DNA of 64,000 nt. It comes from Monilinia fructicola (lineage: Eukaryota; Ascomycota; Leotiomycetes; Helotiales; Sclerotiniaceae). Of this stretch, positions 10,396 through 23,773 are shown piece after piece; position 1 is the first letter of the stretch; every line of letters starts with the position of its first letter. Location: the NCBI GenBank assembly GCA_008692225.1, contig VICG01000016.1, forward strand, positions 1 through 64,000, read 5' to 3'. The notes under the pieces were generated by a model that saw nothing but the letters and a program-made list of their open reading frames with translations, was not told the origin of the DNA and did not search any database. A program made the position numbers and the translations under genes.

Positions 10396-12054
10396 TTTAA
10401 AAAAATTAAACAAATATTAATAAAATACTATTTACAAAATTAAAAATTATCTTTAAATTTAAGGGAATTCTAATGGTGATTAATTCGAGTTTTTTTCGTG
10501 GGCTATTACCCCCTTTATCGAAACGGGTTATTATCGATGGTAGGTTACGAAAAAATCTATAGAATAGTTATTAGGGTTCTTATCGTAAGGTTTTTAGTTT
10601 ACAATATATTTTATATAAATAAATATTTACTAATAAATTATATTATATAAATTATCTTATATATAAGATGATTATTAACAAAATTTTAATATATAATAAA
10701 CTTTATTCATTAACTTAATATTATATAATCCATTTCCCTATACATTTCTTTTAATTAATTTTCAATTTGATTAATCGATTTCAAATTTAATATATATACT
10801 ACTATTAATATATAAAAGATACTTATAAGCTTTAAAAAGTATATCTTTATATATATACTTATAAATTCCTTATTATTAATATTTCTATATCTAATTGAAT
10901 TTATATAATTAATAATTTCTAAAAAGAAATTTATATATATAATAATTTATTTTATAAAATAAAATTTATTTATTATATATTCCATTTAGTATTTCATTTA
11001 TATTATCTATTTGAAACTTATCTAATATATAATCTATTTAGATTTTATTTAGATTTTATTTAGAATTTATTTAATATTTAATCTTTTTATAATTTATTTT
11101 ATATTTAATATATAATATTTATATTTTTTCTTTCTATTATAAAAGTCTTATATATTGTAAAGTTTTATTATATTATTCTTTTTATACATTTAGATTTAAA
11201 ATATAAAAAACTTTATAAGAAAGTATTAAAATATTAAATCTGTAATATATATAAATAAAATGAAATTCTATTAAAAGTTTTAATAAGTAATTATATATTT
11301 ATCTCTATCTCTCTCAAAACCCGCTCGAATAGTAAATTCCTAAAATAACTTAGAGTAAAATACACACTTGAATTTACTACGTTAAATTCTAACCTTAAGC
11401 TAATATTTCCCCTTCTAATAAACTATTAAACTATAATCTATTATCTAATAATTTTTAAATAAAGGAAATAGAAAGAAAAGAAGTCTATCTAACTATAGCT
11501 TTACATTTTCTATTAATTATCTTACTCATCTTCAATATCTAAAGAAAATGAAAACAAAATATTCAATCTAATAGACCACACCTCACATTTTCTCTCTCGA
11601 CTAATTAATTACTCGAGTAATTATCTTCAATCAATTTCCTTTCTTCTAGTGCCCTTATTTCATTTATCTCTAGAACGCCGTCAACATACGTCGAGCCGGA
11701 ATTCGGATATCATATTCTATCACATCGTCTATGTTGATTTACTTTATTTGTTAGTAGAAAGATCATCCCTCCAATACAGACAGACACGTATGAAATATAA
11801 ACTGACAGTCGTCTCCCTATCTTGAGAATTCACTACTCGAGTATGTTGCATTCTCTCTCATGTTCTTTGCTCTTCGTGGAATGCGTCATGGAGATTTCTC
11901 AACAATTTGAATGATCGCATACAATCAATGACTTAAACTTCACGCTCTTCAGCGAAGCCTGTTCTGTTCTGAACGGGGTCGGGGTATTAATAATTAAAAC
12001 ACTTTTATTATATTACCGCTTTATCGGAACACCATAGAAGTTGGACTTCTTTCC
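10396..12054. other. AT-rich subtelomere to gene-bearing transition
   Basis: 10478-10577 holds another decayed hairpin copy of the 1 kb unit. After that the sequence is A/T-rich without features until about 11,300, where composition begins to rise. 11,600-12,050 has near-normal GC and no recognisable gene; it is the 3' side of the transcription factor gene. Confidence 0.65.
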
Positions 12055-14384
12055 TCATGTCCAAGTATTCAGTAACTTTTCATCAAAGTTCCAATCCAAT
12101 GAATTTAACAAATCGAAATCGGCAATCATGGGAGGAAAGTTAATCGCTTCTTCCAAGGATCCTGGCTGGAAATATGTTGCAGTTGCAGCTGAGTCTTGTT
12201 GCAACACATCCCCATTGACTTTATTGTATGAAGCTTCGGGGTTGTTCATTGGATCATTGCAAGTGGATTCCGATGCTATTTGAGAATTAGAATGAACCAA
12301 GATATTCGATTGGGAAGGAGGTGATTAAGGCGGAGAACAAACCATTTTTTAATATGGCTGGTGGGTTAATCGTTTTCCTCCAACGTAGAAAGCAATCATG
12401 GACATGACTTATGGACATTCTTGATTGGATTTTAATATCTATAGGAGAAAAGTTTTCACGTCGTCGATGCAAATCTCCTGATCCAGCGCTTCTCCACATC
12501 CGCGCCAATGCTTCAGCGATTCGATCCGAGAAATCATTTGTAGCTAAACTTGTCGATCTCAATGCCAGGATTGCAGCATTGAACAAAGATCTGCCTTGTG
12601 TGCTATCGAATTGCATGGCATATGTACTGTTGAGTATCTTGAGAAGGACACATGATGCACAAATCAGGTTTTTCAGAATGTAATATGAGCAATAGGGAAG
12701 AATTGCTTCGGAATGAAGATCGTAGTCAAGGAGAGCCTGTATGAACCGTGTAGCAGAGCTGTAGGCTGATGATAGGGCTGGGAAATGATTGCGCGAGAAT
12801 TCGGGAACATAAAATGCGAAGGTGTGAAGGTGAAGTCGTGCCGCAAGTAGGTATAACTTATTCAATGCTTAAGTTGTCAGTATACTGGGGACGAGAAAAA
12901 CGTGTCGTAAAAGTTACTTACAAGAGAACTTTACACTCTCGGATTCCAGTTGTTGATATTGACGTTCAAGAGCATTAGTTACTGACAACTGTTCATCGAT
13001 ATCGGATAAGACTCCCGTTACCTCGGAACTATTTCCATATAATTTTTTCGAAACCTTTTGACAAAACTTCTCGATTTTCAATCGATCTTTGATACCCTGG
13101 GGAAGTATTTCGGAATTTTGTTCAAGACCATCTCCAAGCCCCCAATCATAAATGGTAATTGTAGGCTGACCATTAGCAGTCGATACACTGGTACAAATGT
13201 CGGTTGGTAAACTCAAAAATAAAGGGTACCGGGCCAAACCTTTGAGACACAATATTACACATCGCCCATATCAGTTTCCTATCTCTCAGTTCAGCTTCTG
13301 ATACATCCCTTGTCTGTTTAAGGAAGTCCTGGGCATGACGAGGGCGATGCATTCCAGTCTGAAGAGCGATTTGCATCATAATTCCACTCAACATCCATGT
13401 CGGATCCAATTCGCTGAGTCCCATAGTTGCTGACGCTTTATCGTTCCTACTCTTCGTGAAACCTCGGATTAGCGGTACAGGCCAAGTACACAATAACGCG
13501 AGAGCCTTTATTGAGGCAGATCTCTGAGGCATGTCGGAGATGGAGTTCCATAGAAACTTCATATAAGCCTTCGATAGGTTGAGTACTAAAGTAGGGTCCT
13601 GGGGATACCGTCTAGCTGACACAAGAACAATACCCCAGCCAAGAATTGGATCTTGGGCGAATGTTTGATCGCACGTCTGACTAGGATCAAGAATTGGGCA
13701 TATATGATGATACCGAGAGAAATATCTACATGAAGACAATCAGCTGGAATTCAAGGAGGAACTATCACGTGAAAAAACTCAACTGATCAAACAAGAAGGC
13801 AAGTTGTTCACCAGAAACTAAAATATCATCAATCTTTTGATCTTTTGGTTTCGAGTCTGTAGAAGAAGATGGGTTGCTCTCCTTTCCCGATTGATCCGGA
13901 GAGTTGGCGGCAGCAAGTTGTGCTGATTGCTTCGCCACCAATTCCCTCAACTCCTCAATTTCCTTTTGCATCTCTGAGTGTTTGCTATATACCAATTAGT
14001 ACCCGTAAGATTATTTCAAGAACTCATTTTCCTATCAACATACTGTCTCTTTGCCACTCTTTTGAAATCAGAGTCTAATTTGCATTGGATACCAAGACGG
14101 GTACATCTACTGCAAGCTTTAAATGGTTCCTTGATAACATTGCAACCAAGCTAGGTAGCTGTATTAGCCAGTATGCATTGACGCCGAATACCACAAATAC
14201 TTACTTTTTGTTGTCTACATTCATTACATGACTTTATGGAAGCAGGTATTTTTGATGGTTTCTCCAGTTGGTCACGCGATCTTTTCCCTATGCTCTTATG
14301 AGACGTCGTGTCATCGGATCTGGAATGAGGGTGATCTTCATCATCTATGACACTAGTAGAAGTCATTCTTAATTGGACTATCAA
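12055..14384 (-). CDS. Zn(II)2Cys6 fungal transcription factor
   Basis: Predicted nuclear DNA-binding regulator of about 666 residues in seven exons: 14384-14205, 14150-14044, 13984-13769, 13725-13240, 13187-12922, 12867-12343 and 12275-12055. Summed exon length is 2001 nt, exactly 667 codons, and all introns are GT..AG, 43-67 bp. Splicing of exons 1 and 2 restores a complete binuclear cluster with cysteines at about 53, 56, 63, 73, 76 and 83 (CNECRQQKLGC then CSRCTRLGIQC). A short leucine-rich coiled coil (KEIEELRELVAKQ) follows, as expected for dimerisation. The middle holds a fungal-TF homology stretch (NIVSQSVSTANGQP after splicing). It is the first intact gene inward of the telomere. The target is unknown. 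A second Met at residue 7 could be the start. Confidence 0.88.
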
Positions 14385-14640
14385 AGTATTCTATCATAAC
14401 AAGATACTCAACGTCGTGCAAAGATTTGAGTGCGATTTGATTCCATTCTCAGGATGTCGAACAATAGAAAACGTAGAATGAAAAGTCGACATTTCAAACT
14501 TGATGAATGAGGCGTTGTTGGGTGGCGCAGATATTTACGTTTCATTAGTCATCATAATTTCATGCTGTGGCTGGAACCTTTATTAACCTTAAGGAGGACA
14601 AGCTAACTTAACCGAAAGATGGAGATTCGAAACGCTGTAG
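14385..14640. other. Intergenic, nothing recognised
   Basis: Upstream region of the transcription factor gene. No motif that I can support. Confidence 0.5.
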
Positions 14641-15455
14641 TCACCCTACTCGTTTGATCCAAGTCCTGGACAAGTGCATCGATGTCTTCAAATTGGCTTT
14701 ACGAAAGATGTCAAATCTACCCACTAACAAAAGCCATGTGCCGTTCGATATTCTAGACTCGAGAGTTTAGCAAGCATACTTCGTCGTGTGAAACTGAACA
14801 GGTCGTCTGTGTATGGTGAATCAAAGGCGATGACCTAGATATCTTCATTATACTATGCTGAATCGAAGGAAAGGTGGCGGCAGAGAAGATCGTCCTAGCG
14901 GCAAATTCTCTAAACTCTTCAATGTGTATCCTTTGGCCAACCGTTGTTATGGGTCCGGGTGATCATGAATCTATCCCTCCAATTCATGCAAGTATTGTAG
15001 AATGCGAGACTCCCTTCATAATCAGATCAGCAGATAATCTTCGGGATATAAATTACGGTACCGATGCTCATGTTCTCGCAGTTGAAAATCTACTCTCAAA
15101 TCACCCAATCTCTGCCGGAGAAATATTGTTTGTACAAAACAATCCCCCCGATTACATTCCGAGACTTTAGTGTTGCTATATGAAAAGAACTTGGACATGA
15201 TCTATCTTATTCAAATAACTATACCGGAAAGTTTAGCAGGGACGGCAGGCTTATTGGCGGAGACTGCGTCATTGTTGACTGGTCATGGGTCAAGGGAACT
15301 TACCTTTGGTAGAGGTAGCGTGAACGATGCTTGTGCTGTAAGTTATGCGAATGGAGAGAATGGAAGGATGGTTTCGGGATAGGAAGCAGAGTGGGCTTGT
15401 AGGAAGGTATTCGTTTGAGCTGTGAGAGCTATAGAAGGAGAAGGACGAGTGAAGG
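14640..15455 (+). pseudogene. Decayed 3beta-hydroxysteroid dehydrogenase/isomerase-like gene
   Basis: Fragments in several frames align in order with the NAD-dependent 3beta-HSD/sterol-4alpha-carboxylate dehydrogenase family: an FDPSPGQVH-like stretch, SSVYGE, YYAESKE followed one frame away by VAAEKIVLAANS, then CILWPTVVMGPGD, the family segment INYGTDAHVLAVENLL, and a C-terminal IPESLAGTAGLLAE. At least three frame changes are needed (about 14873, 15160 and 15215). In-frame stops replace residues normally conserved: a TGA where the family has Trp in an AIWKELGH-like motif at about 15180, and a TAG in a GYEAE-like motif at about 15380. Both can be explained by single transitions or substitutions. 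It cannot make a full protein. RIP may have contributed. Confidence 0.72.
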
Positions 15456-15730
15456 GGAGAACTGACGTGAGGCTGATGTATAGTTGCAGTAGGTGAGTGA
15501 ACAGAAAATACAAGGAAAAGGAAAAGTGATGGTAGAGGGTTGCTGCAACCAAGTACTCCGTACAAATACCAATAGTCATTTGAGGGTCATGTGAGAAATG
15601 CACCATGAATTGGGTTCAGCCAAGATTTGGCAATATTACTGACCTGAATCCGACAAATTTCTTGTCTTTCGTTTCGTAGTTCTATTTGGTGTTTTGAGCT
15701 CCCTGGTTCACGTAACTCTGTTCATGCTCC

Positions 15731-16105
15731 CTAATACATAATGCGGAGTTGTGTGCTGAACTTCTTGCGGAAGACTTTCCACCAATAGGATAATGAAACT
15801 CCTTGACATATTCCCCAGATGCACACAACGCTATTCTTGTCGTCAAGACCTGGCCAAGTGAATTGCAGGGATTGACAAACCTGGAAGACATCTTTCGCGT
15901 TGCAAGTATAATCAGGACATCCATATGACAGAAGACAGCAGAAGCTTCCGCGAAATACAAAGGTTACGAAGCCAAAGCCAGGCGTGTATTCAATTAACCA
16001 TCGTGATATTCTGGTTATTTTTGTGGAGATATACAGCTTCTGGACATCATGGTCACCCATAATCATCGTGACGGTGATGTATGCATACAAATGAGATCTA
16101 GACAT
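15731..16105 (-). pseudogene. Possible alpha/beta-hydrolase relic
   Basis: A 124-codon frame contains FGFVTFVFRGS and, about 50 residues later, VVCIWGICQG. This spacing resembles the strand-turn and the nucleophile-elbow region of YcjY-like alpha/beta hydrolases, where the elbow is G-x-C-x-G. No intact flanking catalytic Asp/His segments are seen and the rest of the frame does not look conserved. It may be a fragment of a dead gene, or chance resemblance. Confidence 0.33.
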
Positions 16106-16877
16106 GTCAAGGTTGGAAAATCAACTTTGCAAGGGAGCCGAAATAACATGAGCTCCACAAAACAAGCTCAAACCCCTAACACTCCCTTAAGGTTCAAGTC
16201 TAGATAGCTGTCATACCTGGCTTGGGGAATTAAATAGTTAATCCGAGCCTCTGATTGTGTATATAATGTACAAATCGGGGAACAAAACATAAACAAATTG
16301 TTTTGTGGAAGGGAAAGATGATTCTCGCACCATTCAAGGTTTCTATCGACAAGTCATTGAATGACGGCAACTGAGGTGTTTGCATACTCTTTAGACTAAC
16401 CAGGGGTTAGACTAAGCATAGTTGATGGAAATATCTAGCACACATGAAGTGCTATATAGGATCTCAGGAGATTTACGCCGATGTATCTTGTTTTTTGTCT
16501 TCTCCAGTGTGAGCACCGCCCCGGCACTCAGCCATCCATTTGAAATGCTATTGGATCAATACTTTACTCAGAACACCCCCAAGTGGATGATAATCCGGCG
16601 GGTGTTCCGGCCCCCAGGAATGCAGGGTAAATAACTGATATTCTGCAGATTGCATGCAACCCCCTGCCCTTCAGAACATTACCGAGCGATAACCACGTTC
16701 ATGTGATAGCTTGAGACGGTAGATATCATGTAATTTTTATTCATTTCCAACCAAAGCGACCAACTTTAAGCTACCCAATTTTCCCACGCAAATGTTCCTA
16801 CCCATCCCGCAAATCCAGCAACATATTTACAAGTTTTCCCAATATCCAGCCGTTTAATTTATCAAAATCATAAGAAT
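16106..16877. other. Intergenic, nothing recognised
   Basis: Small open frames only (for example plus 16422-16634), none recognisable. The part next to 16878 is the 3' untranslated side of the glutamate dehydrogenase gene. Confidence 0.5.
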
Positions 16878-18423
<1,546 letters not shown>

Positions 18424-20264
18424 GATTATTACTGTGGTTATTGGGTATCAAATATGTGTATGTAACCGCGAATAAAATATAAATGTTAAGAGAAGAGAAG
18501 AGGATAGTAATTTTGTCTTATGAGGTGAAGCAGCCGAGGGGAGGGAGGATTGAGGGGAAGAAGGCTCTTTTTGTATCGAGGGAGGGTGGGTTAAGGTGCA
18601 CGAACTAGTAACACTTTGGTGCCGGTTTAGGACCCATCAAATACTCAACTACGGAGTAGATGTACTTTACTAACGGACTATTAAGCTAGGCAGTGGCTTG
18701 GAAGCAAATCCATATCTCCATTAATGTTTTGTGGCTCCGATATTGGAGGTTTGAATAGAGCGAAGGAGGGGGGAAGAAAGTGATGATTCTAATGAAGATG
18801 GATGGTTTGCTAAAGTTTTTCCAATCAAATACTTTCTACCAATTCAACACGTCCAATTCAAAGCCTTGCATGATCTTCTGTACTGTTGAAAATCTTCATC
18901 CTCTCAGCTGAATGAGATCTTCCTCGTCGTGACTACCAGTAAAGAAAATCTGATACATGACGTGACCCCGCCGACGCCGTAATCGGTCTTTTTCAATGCA
19001 CTGTACTGTACTGCATACTCCATGGCTGAATATAAGCTTCATCCCACTTGTTATTTGGGGTATGGAGCGTGGGAGAATGGGAGAATGGTGAAGATTCGAA
19101 ATACAAAAGTCTGATGGACATTTTGATTAACTCACCCCTTTCATCTAAACCAAACCCATAATACAATTAAACGATTTTACCCTTTTCCTCTTCTCTCTTC
19201 TTCCCTCGGAGTTTGCTGCTATTGGATATTCGAATACTCCTGACCATGAAAATCATTCATTGAAAGAATAATTCAAGTCTAATGGAATAGATAAGAGAAA
19301 AGAGGTTGAAAACAACCAATAGAATTCAAATACGGTGTCACCGATGAATCAAATAGAAATACTTATCGTACATCTCTTATTGGCCAATACAGTTGTTGAT
19401 GCACAGCCCAAGCTTCATATACCCGGAATCTTGCATTAGTATACTCGTCTAATACATTTTCAATGCATATTGAGGCATGTATGGCGCACTTGGGCGTGTA
19501 AAGCCTATCCCTACTGGGCCTACTCTGGCAACTAGCTACGTTGGGGTACTGTAAGTGATTCTTCAAGGATCTTTCTTGGTGAGCATCATGTCAAGTTAGA
19601 AGAATATACTACACGGCGTATGAGAGGATGTTTCCCGAGACTTTCCAGTCTTCCTACATATTCCGAGGTCTTGGAACCATACCCATGAAAATATTTGGTA
19701 AAATGTCATCCTGTTCCTGCAGAAGTGTATGGACTTCACTCTGCCACCTCATCCTCATATGGTTTTTCTTGCGGCAATCGCTTACTCTGAGTCTTTGATT
19801 CAATACTTCAATGGGTTGACTGTTTTATGAAGGTGGGTGCCAATGTGTTGAGCATTCTTAGTGAAGATAGGGAGGAAAGTATTTGTCAAACTTGTGATGA
19901 ATACTTTCGCTGTACGGAATTTATTCCGGTATCGGATGAGGGGTCACGTCGACTAGGTTTTGTTTTCATTTTATACAATTCTGGATATACTTGTTCTTAA
20001 GAAGAGAAGCATCTTTTCATGGCTGTCTCCAAATCTCATCTAATTTCGATGTATGTCGAGCCCAATGGTCATGAAGGGGCTTTAGCGATTATCTCAGTTG
20101 TGGTTGTCGTTCCTTACACTCATGCTCAATATGCTGAGAATTTCTGAGAATTCCGAGGAGAAGGCAAAGCACGATCAAGTCGTTAGATTTTCCGAATAAG
20201 TTTCTTTACTACGGAGGAGAATATATCCTTATTCTTATCCATCATCCTATACTACTCATTTCGA
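18424..20264. promoter_or_regulatory. Upstream region of glutamate dehydrogenase
   Basis: About 1.8 kb without a supportable gene. Close to the start codon the coding-strand sequence is strongly pyrimidine-rich (plus-strand purine tract around 18535-18600), typical of highly expressed fungal promoters. The remainder, toward the aldo-keto reductase stop, shows nothing recognisable. A 67-codon frame at 19363-19566 has no support. Confidence 0.5.
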
Positions 20265-21302
20265 TTAATCCGCATCGGTAGGATCCCAATCAGTCACCAA
20301 ATATTCATCGAGGGCATCCAATTCTTTCAGGTCTGCATCCTCAATCTCAAATCCATCAACGTCTCCGTTAGAGATAATTCTCTCCTTCGTTACACTCTTA
20401 GGTAGTGGCACATAATCATGCTGTAAAGACCATTTCACAAACAATTGTGCAGGGGTACACGAGTATTTCCTCGATAGGGAAACGACCTTGGGATGCTTCA
20501 TTCGTAAAGCTCGAGCTAAAGGCGCATATGCCTCGACTACAATATCGTTCGATTGACAAAATGAAGTGATTTCGGCTCGAGTGTTGAAGGGATGGACTTC
20601 AATTTGATTGATGGCAGGAATTATCCGAGGCTTGGAATCGAGTATTTCTTGTAGCTATGTGACGAAGATTTATCAGTACCATATCTCTGAGTGGTAAGAG
20701 TAGAATTGCGCAGCCGGGCAGAAATACCAAAGGAACCGAGATACGAAGTGTACCGAAGATGCAAGAGATTATCGGGGGAAGCAAAAAGAGGCTGCCAATT
20801 CCGTATTCCGAACAACTCGAGATAGAACAGATGAACTTACATGTCTGACCCCAAAATTACTCACACCACCAGCCCTCACTTCTCCATCCGCAATAGCATC
20901 CTCTACCGCCCTCCAACATTCCAATCTACGCTGCTTCCCACCATATGGACTATGTAACAAATATAAATCGATATAATCTAGTCCACTTCTCTTCAAACTA
21001 TCCTTGACGGCCTTTCTTGTGGCATCATAGCCCGTGTTTGTCTTCAGCTTCGTGGTGAACCAGAGATTCTCTCTTTTAACATCTTCATTGGCCCTGAGGT
21101 AATTGTTGATTGCTGAGCCAACTTGTTTCTCATTGGCATACCATTCGGCCGAATCAAAAGCCAGATATCCTGCTGAGAGGGCTGTTGATACTGCCGTTTC
21201 CGTTTCACGACCAGAAGTCATGTAAACACCGAGATGGATACGGGGCATTTGTATGCCATTGTTGAGGGTGATTGTTTTGCTTAATGAAGATGGAAAAGGC
21301 AT
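20265..21302 (-). CDS. Aldo-keto reductase
   Basis: NADPH-dependent carbonyl reductase of the AKR superfamily. Two exons: 21302-20841 and 20654-20265, with a 186-bp intron (GTAAGT donor, CATAG acceptor). With Met at 21302 the protein is 283 residues, the size expected of the short fungal AKRs; an upstream in-frame Met at 21362 would add 20 residues not typical of the family. The catalytic tetrad is visible at about D50, Y55 ([10 protein letters not shown]), K85 (FTTKL) and H117 (YLLHSP). GVSNF marks the conserved strand, and the C-terminal [11 protein letters not shown] is the cofactor 2'-phosphate-binding loop. The substrate cannot be deduced. It is divergent from the small gene at 22307 across an AT-rich spacer. 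Confidence 0.9.
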
Positions 21303-21362
21303 ATTGAGAGATACGTTATCGATGCTTGGGGTGAAGTTTACCAATTGTAAATTGGTCTTCAC

Positions 21363-22306
21363 ATTACTTACTCCGTACGTTTCATCTTAGGAGCTGTTAT
21401 AACAACGCGTTCGCACGCTGAGCTGAAAACGGTTCGTCTCGATGACGTCGATGCGCTGAGGTAATCGGTTTTCCGTTCTATGGTGCTCCGTACGGAATAC
21501 TTGTGCAACTGGACCTTAATTACTTGGTATTGTTTTGGGTCTATGGCGGGGTGAAAATCAACCGAAAACGGAATTTATTTTTACAAATCATACTAATTAA
21601 GTCAACGAGTCTATTAAAAATCATAAATAATGCTTTCAAGAATTAAGTAATTAAGAAAAAACGTTTAGTATAATTATAAAATTTAAAATCGAAGCTTTAT
21701 AGTATATCAAAAAGGATTTTAAAAATATAAGATTATTATTTTATAAAGTTTTATTCTAGTAATTATAGACTTAAAATAATACTAAGTATGCTTTTAGATA
21801 TACTATTATAATATCTTTTAATATTTTTAATAAGCGCTTTAAACACTTTTTAGCTTCTATATTAAGTTTAGATATATAAGTTTTAAAATACTATTATAAT
21901 ACTATTCTAATATTTTTACTAAGTACTTTAAATATATTCAATTAAGCTTTTATTTTATTTTATTTTTTATTTTTATATAAAGTTAGAAATTCTTAAACCT
22001 CCTAAAAATTTATTATATTAAAAACATTTCATTCGATTCAATATATATTTTATACAAGGTTTTGAAAGTAACGACTATTTTATTAATATTTGAAATCACG
22101 ATCTCTATTCGTTAATAGAGGAGTATTTTATAATACAGGGATAGTTCTATGCGCAATGTATGGAATACGGTTAGGTCACGACATGAATGACCTCAGCTGG
22201 CCCGATATTGCAAACTTGACTCCAACAATACCAAGATATATAAAGGAAGAGCGGCCATTTCAACGCAACCATATGCAACACTCTCCTGCCACAAATTAAC
22301 GTCAAT
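21363..22306. repeat. AT-rich island between divergent genes, internal ~120-bp imperfect repeat
   Basis: From about 21,570 to 22,080 the sequence drops to subtelomere-like A/T content although normal genes lie on both sides. It contains an imperfect tandem duplication (TACTATTATAATA...TTTAATATTTTTA...CTTTAAA at about 21,803 and again at about 21,890). It looks like a RIP-destroyed transposon remnant; no TE motif survives. The ends (21,363-21,560 and 22,081-22,306) have normal composition and presumably hold the promoters. Confidence 0.65.
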
Positions 22307-22803
22307 ATGCCCGACCAAGCATCCATAAATCGATCTCTCAACACGATTCGAACAGAATTAGAATACTTGCAGCAAAGCGGTGCTCTTGCTTCACCTCAGT
22401 TCCAATCAATTATGGCACAGCTTCCTGTAAGTAATCCTACCGGTGGACGTTCCTGAACCCGCCATCATGAGATGAAAATGTCAAAATGCTAACCCTGAGA
22501 GTAGCAAGGAAATGGTCAACCATCACAATACACCGACCCTAGATATAATCCACATGGCGGTTTTGACCCAAGTAAAATTAGTCAAGAAGCACAAGATCCA
22601 AACCATCCTGCACACCCTCAGAACCCCAAGGTTCGTCATATCAAAATCATCATGTGACTCCATATCGCGGTCCAGAACTAACCAAAACAAAGCATCACGA
22701 CTGGGTAAAGAAAATGGCGACCAAATTTGGTAACGCGGCGGTGTTTGGAGCAGGAGCAACATTCGGGGGAGATTTGGTTAACGATGTGATGAGAAAGTTT
22801 TAA
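22307..22803 (+). CDS. Small LSB/PIN3-like protein lacking the SH3 domain
   Basis: Three exons: 22307-22426, 22505-22630 and 22693-22803, 357 nt, 118 residues. The N-terminus (SINRSLNTIRTELEYLQQSG) and the C-terminus (WVKKMATKFGNAAVFGAGAT then GGDLVND) match the two ends of the fungal SH3 proteins related to yeast Lsb1/Pin3, which bind Las17 and actin-patch proteins. The SH3 domain normally found in the centre is absent; the middle is a short Gln/Pro/Asn-rich linker. The second intron (GTTCGT donor, AACTAAC branch point, AAG acceptor) is what keeps the last exon in frame, so the model is well constrained. Possible role: a modulator of the full-length homologue. This is inference. Confidence 0.72.
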
Positions 22804-23773
22804 GGATCATGATGATACCGGTCACGGAGGAAAATGCAGGTGGTGTTGGTGATGACTTTTTGAAATAATTTATGAGAATCTGGAATCACCTAGTCGTGGC
22901 AGGAAGGGCTGCAACACTGGAACACTTGTTTCTTTTTACATTGGGTCTCAATCTACAATACTGAGATCATATCTGCTCTCCTTTTTCACCACCAACGTCT
23001 GACTACATCTTGTTAAACCTTCTATTACCATGTCCCATATATCCGACTTTCACTAACAGCAGGAGCCCACATGGATATCTTGCCCTGAGAGTAATGGCTT
23101 CCAGCAATACCTTTCGCGACATCAAAGTCAGGTGCAAAATACACCAATTTAGGTAAAATGCAGTTCCTCGATTACACGTGGTACCATTCTATACTCCCCC
23201 ACCGGTATACAGGATTCGTACGCGGCGGGGCACTCAACTCCAAGTCCTCCAGGGCTCCCGCAATACTGACCAGGCGAGTGGTCCCAATTATGCGGCATAG
23301 CAAAGTAGTTCTAACCATGATATTTGGCATTCAAAATTATGTTTCATCGTGGGGCTGGTTGCGGAATCGTTAGATGCATCCAAACTCCGGATTGTCTCAT
23401 TCTACAAGGCTGGTTTGAAGGGTGCACTAGTAATTTGCGGTGTATAGTCAGACATCAAAGATATTTAAACAAAAAAGACGAAACTCGAGAGTTACTCACA
23501 ATTTCCCCAATCTCAACTTGGATTTGACAGCTAAGTGGCCAGTCGGGATTGGGCCAGGTGAAGAGTATCTAATCTTGAAGAGTCATTCTTTTGGGTTATA
23601 TTCAAAGCCTTATAATATCGCGTGGTCAGCAGTTCAGCGAGTGCTCGAAAGTTTCGAGCTGGTTCAATGGATTTAGATGAAGCTCAAAAATCCGAGTTGC
23701 GAACAATAAATTACAGGAAATGCTATCAAAATGCTTCAAAGTGACAACGAATGGTTAGAACTATCTCGTTTAC
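22804..23773. other. Intergenic between convergent genes, nothing recognised
   Basis: 970 bp of normal composition. Overlapping small frames at 23158-23676 have no recognisable similarity. The outer ends must hold two 3' untranslated regions. Confidence 0.5.

Noticed and set aside
1..12000. Telomere-linked RecQ-type helicase gene
   Set aside because: Often found at fungal chromosome ends, so I looked for helicase motifs on both strands; none seen.
13188..13239. Frameshift in the Zn2Cys6 gene at the NIVSQ motif
   Set aside because: A 52-bp GT..AG intron joins NIVSQ to SVSTANGQP in frame.
22600..22700. Frameshift in the small LSB/PIN3-like gene
   Set aside because: First suspected a deletion in a C run, but a 62-bp intron with GT, CTAAC and AG restores the frame exactly.
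22523..22762. Minus-strand ORF over the small LSB/PIN3-like gene
   Set aside because: Antisense shadow; the plus-strand spliced model explains the sequence.
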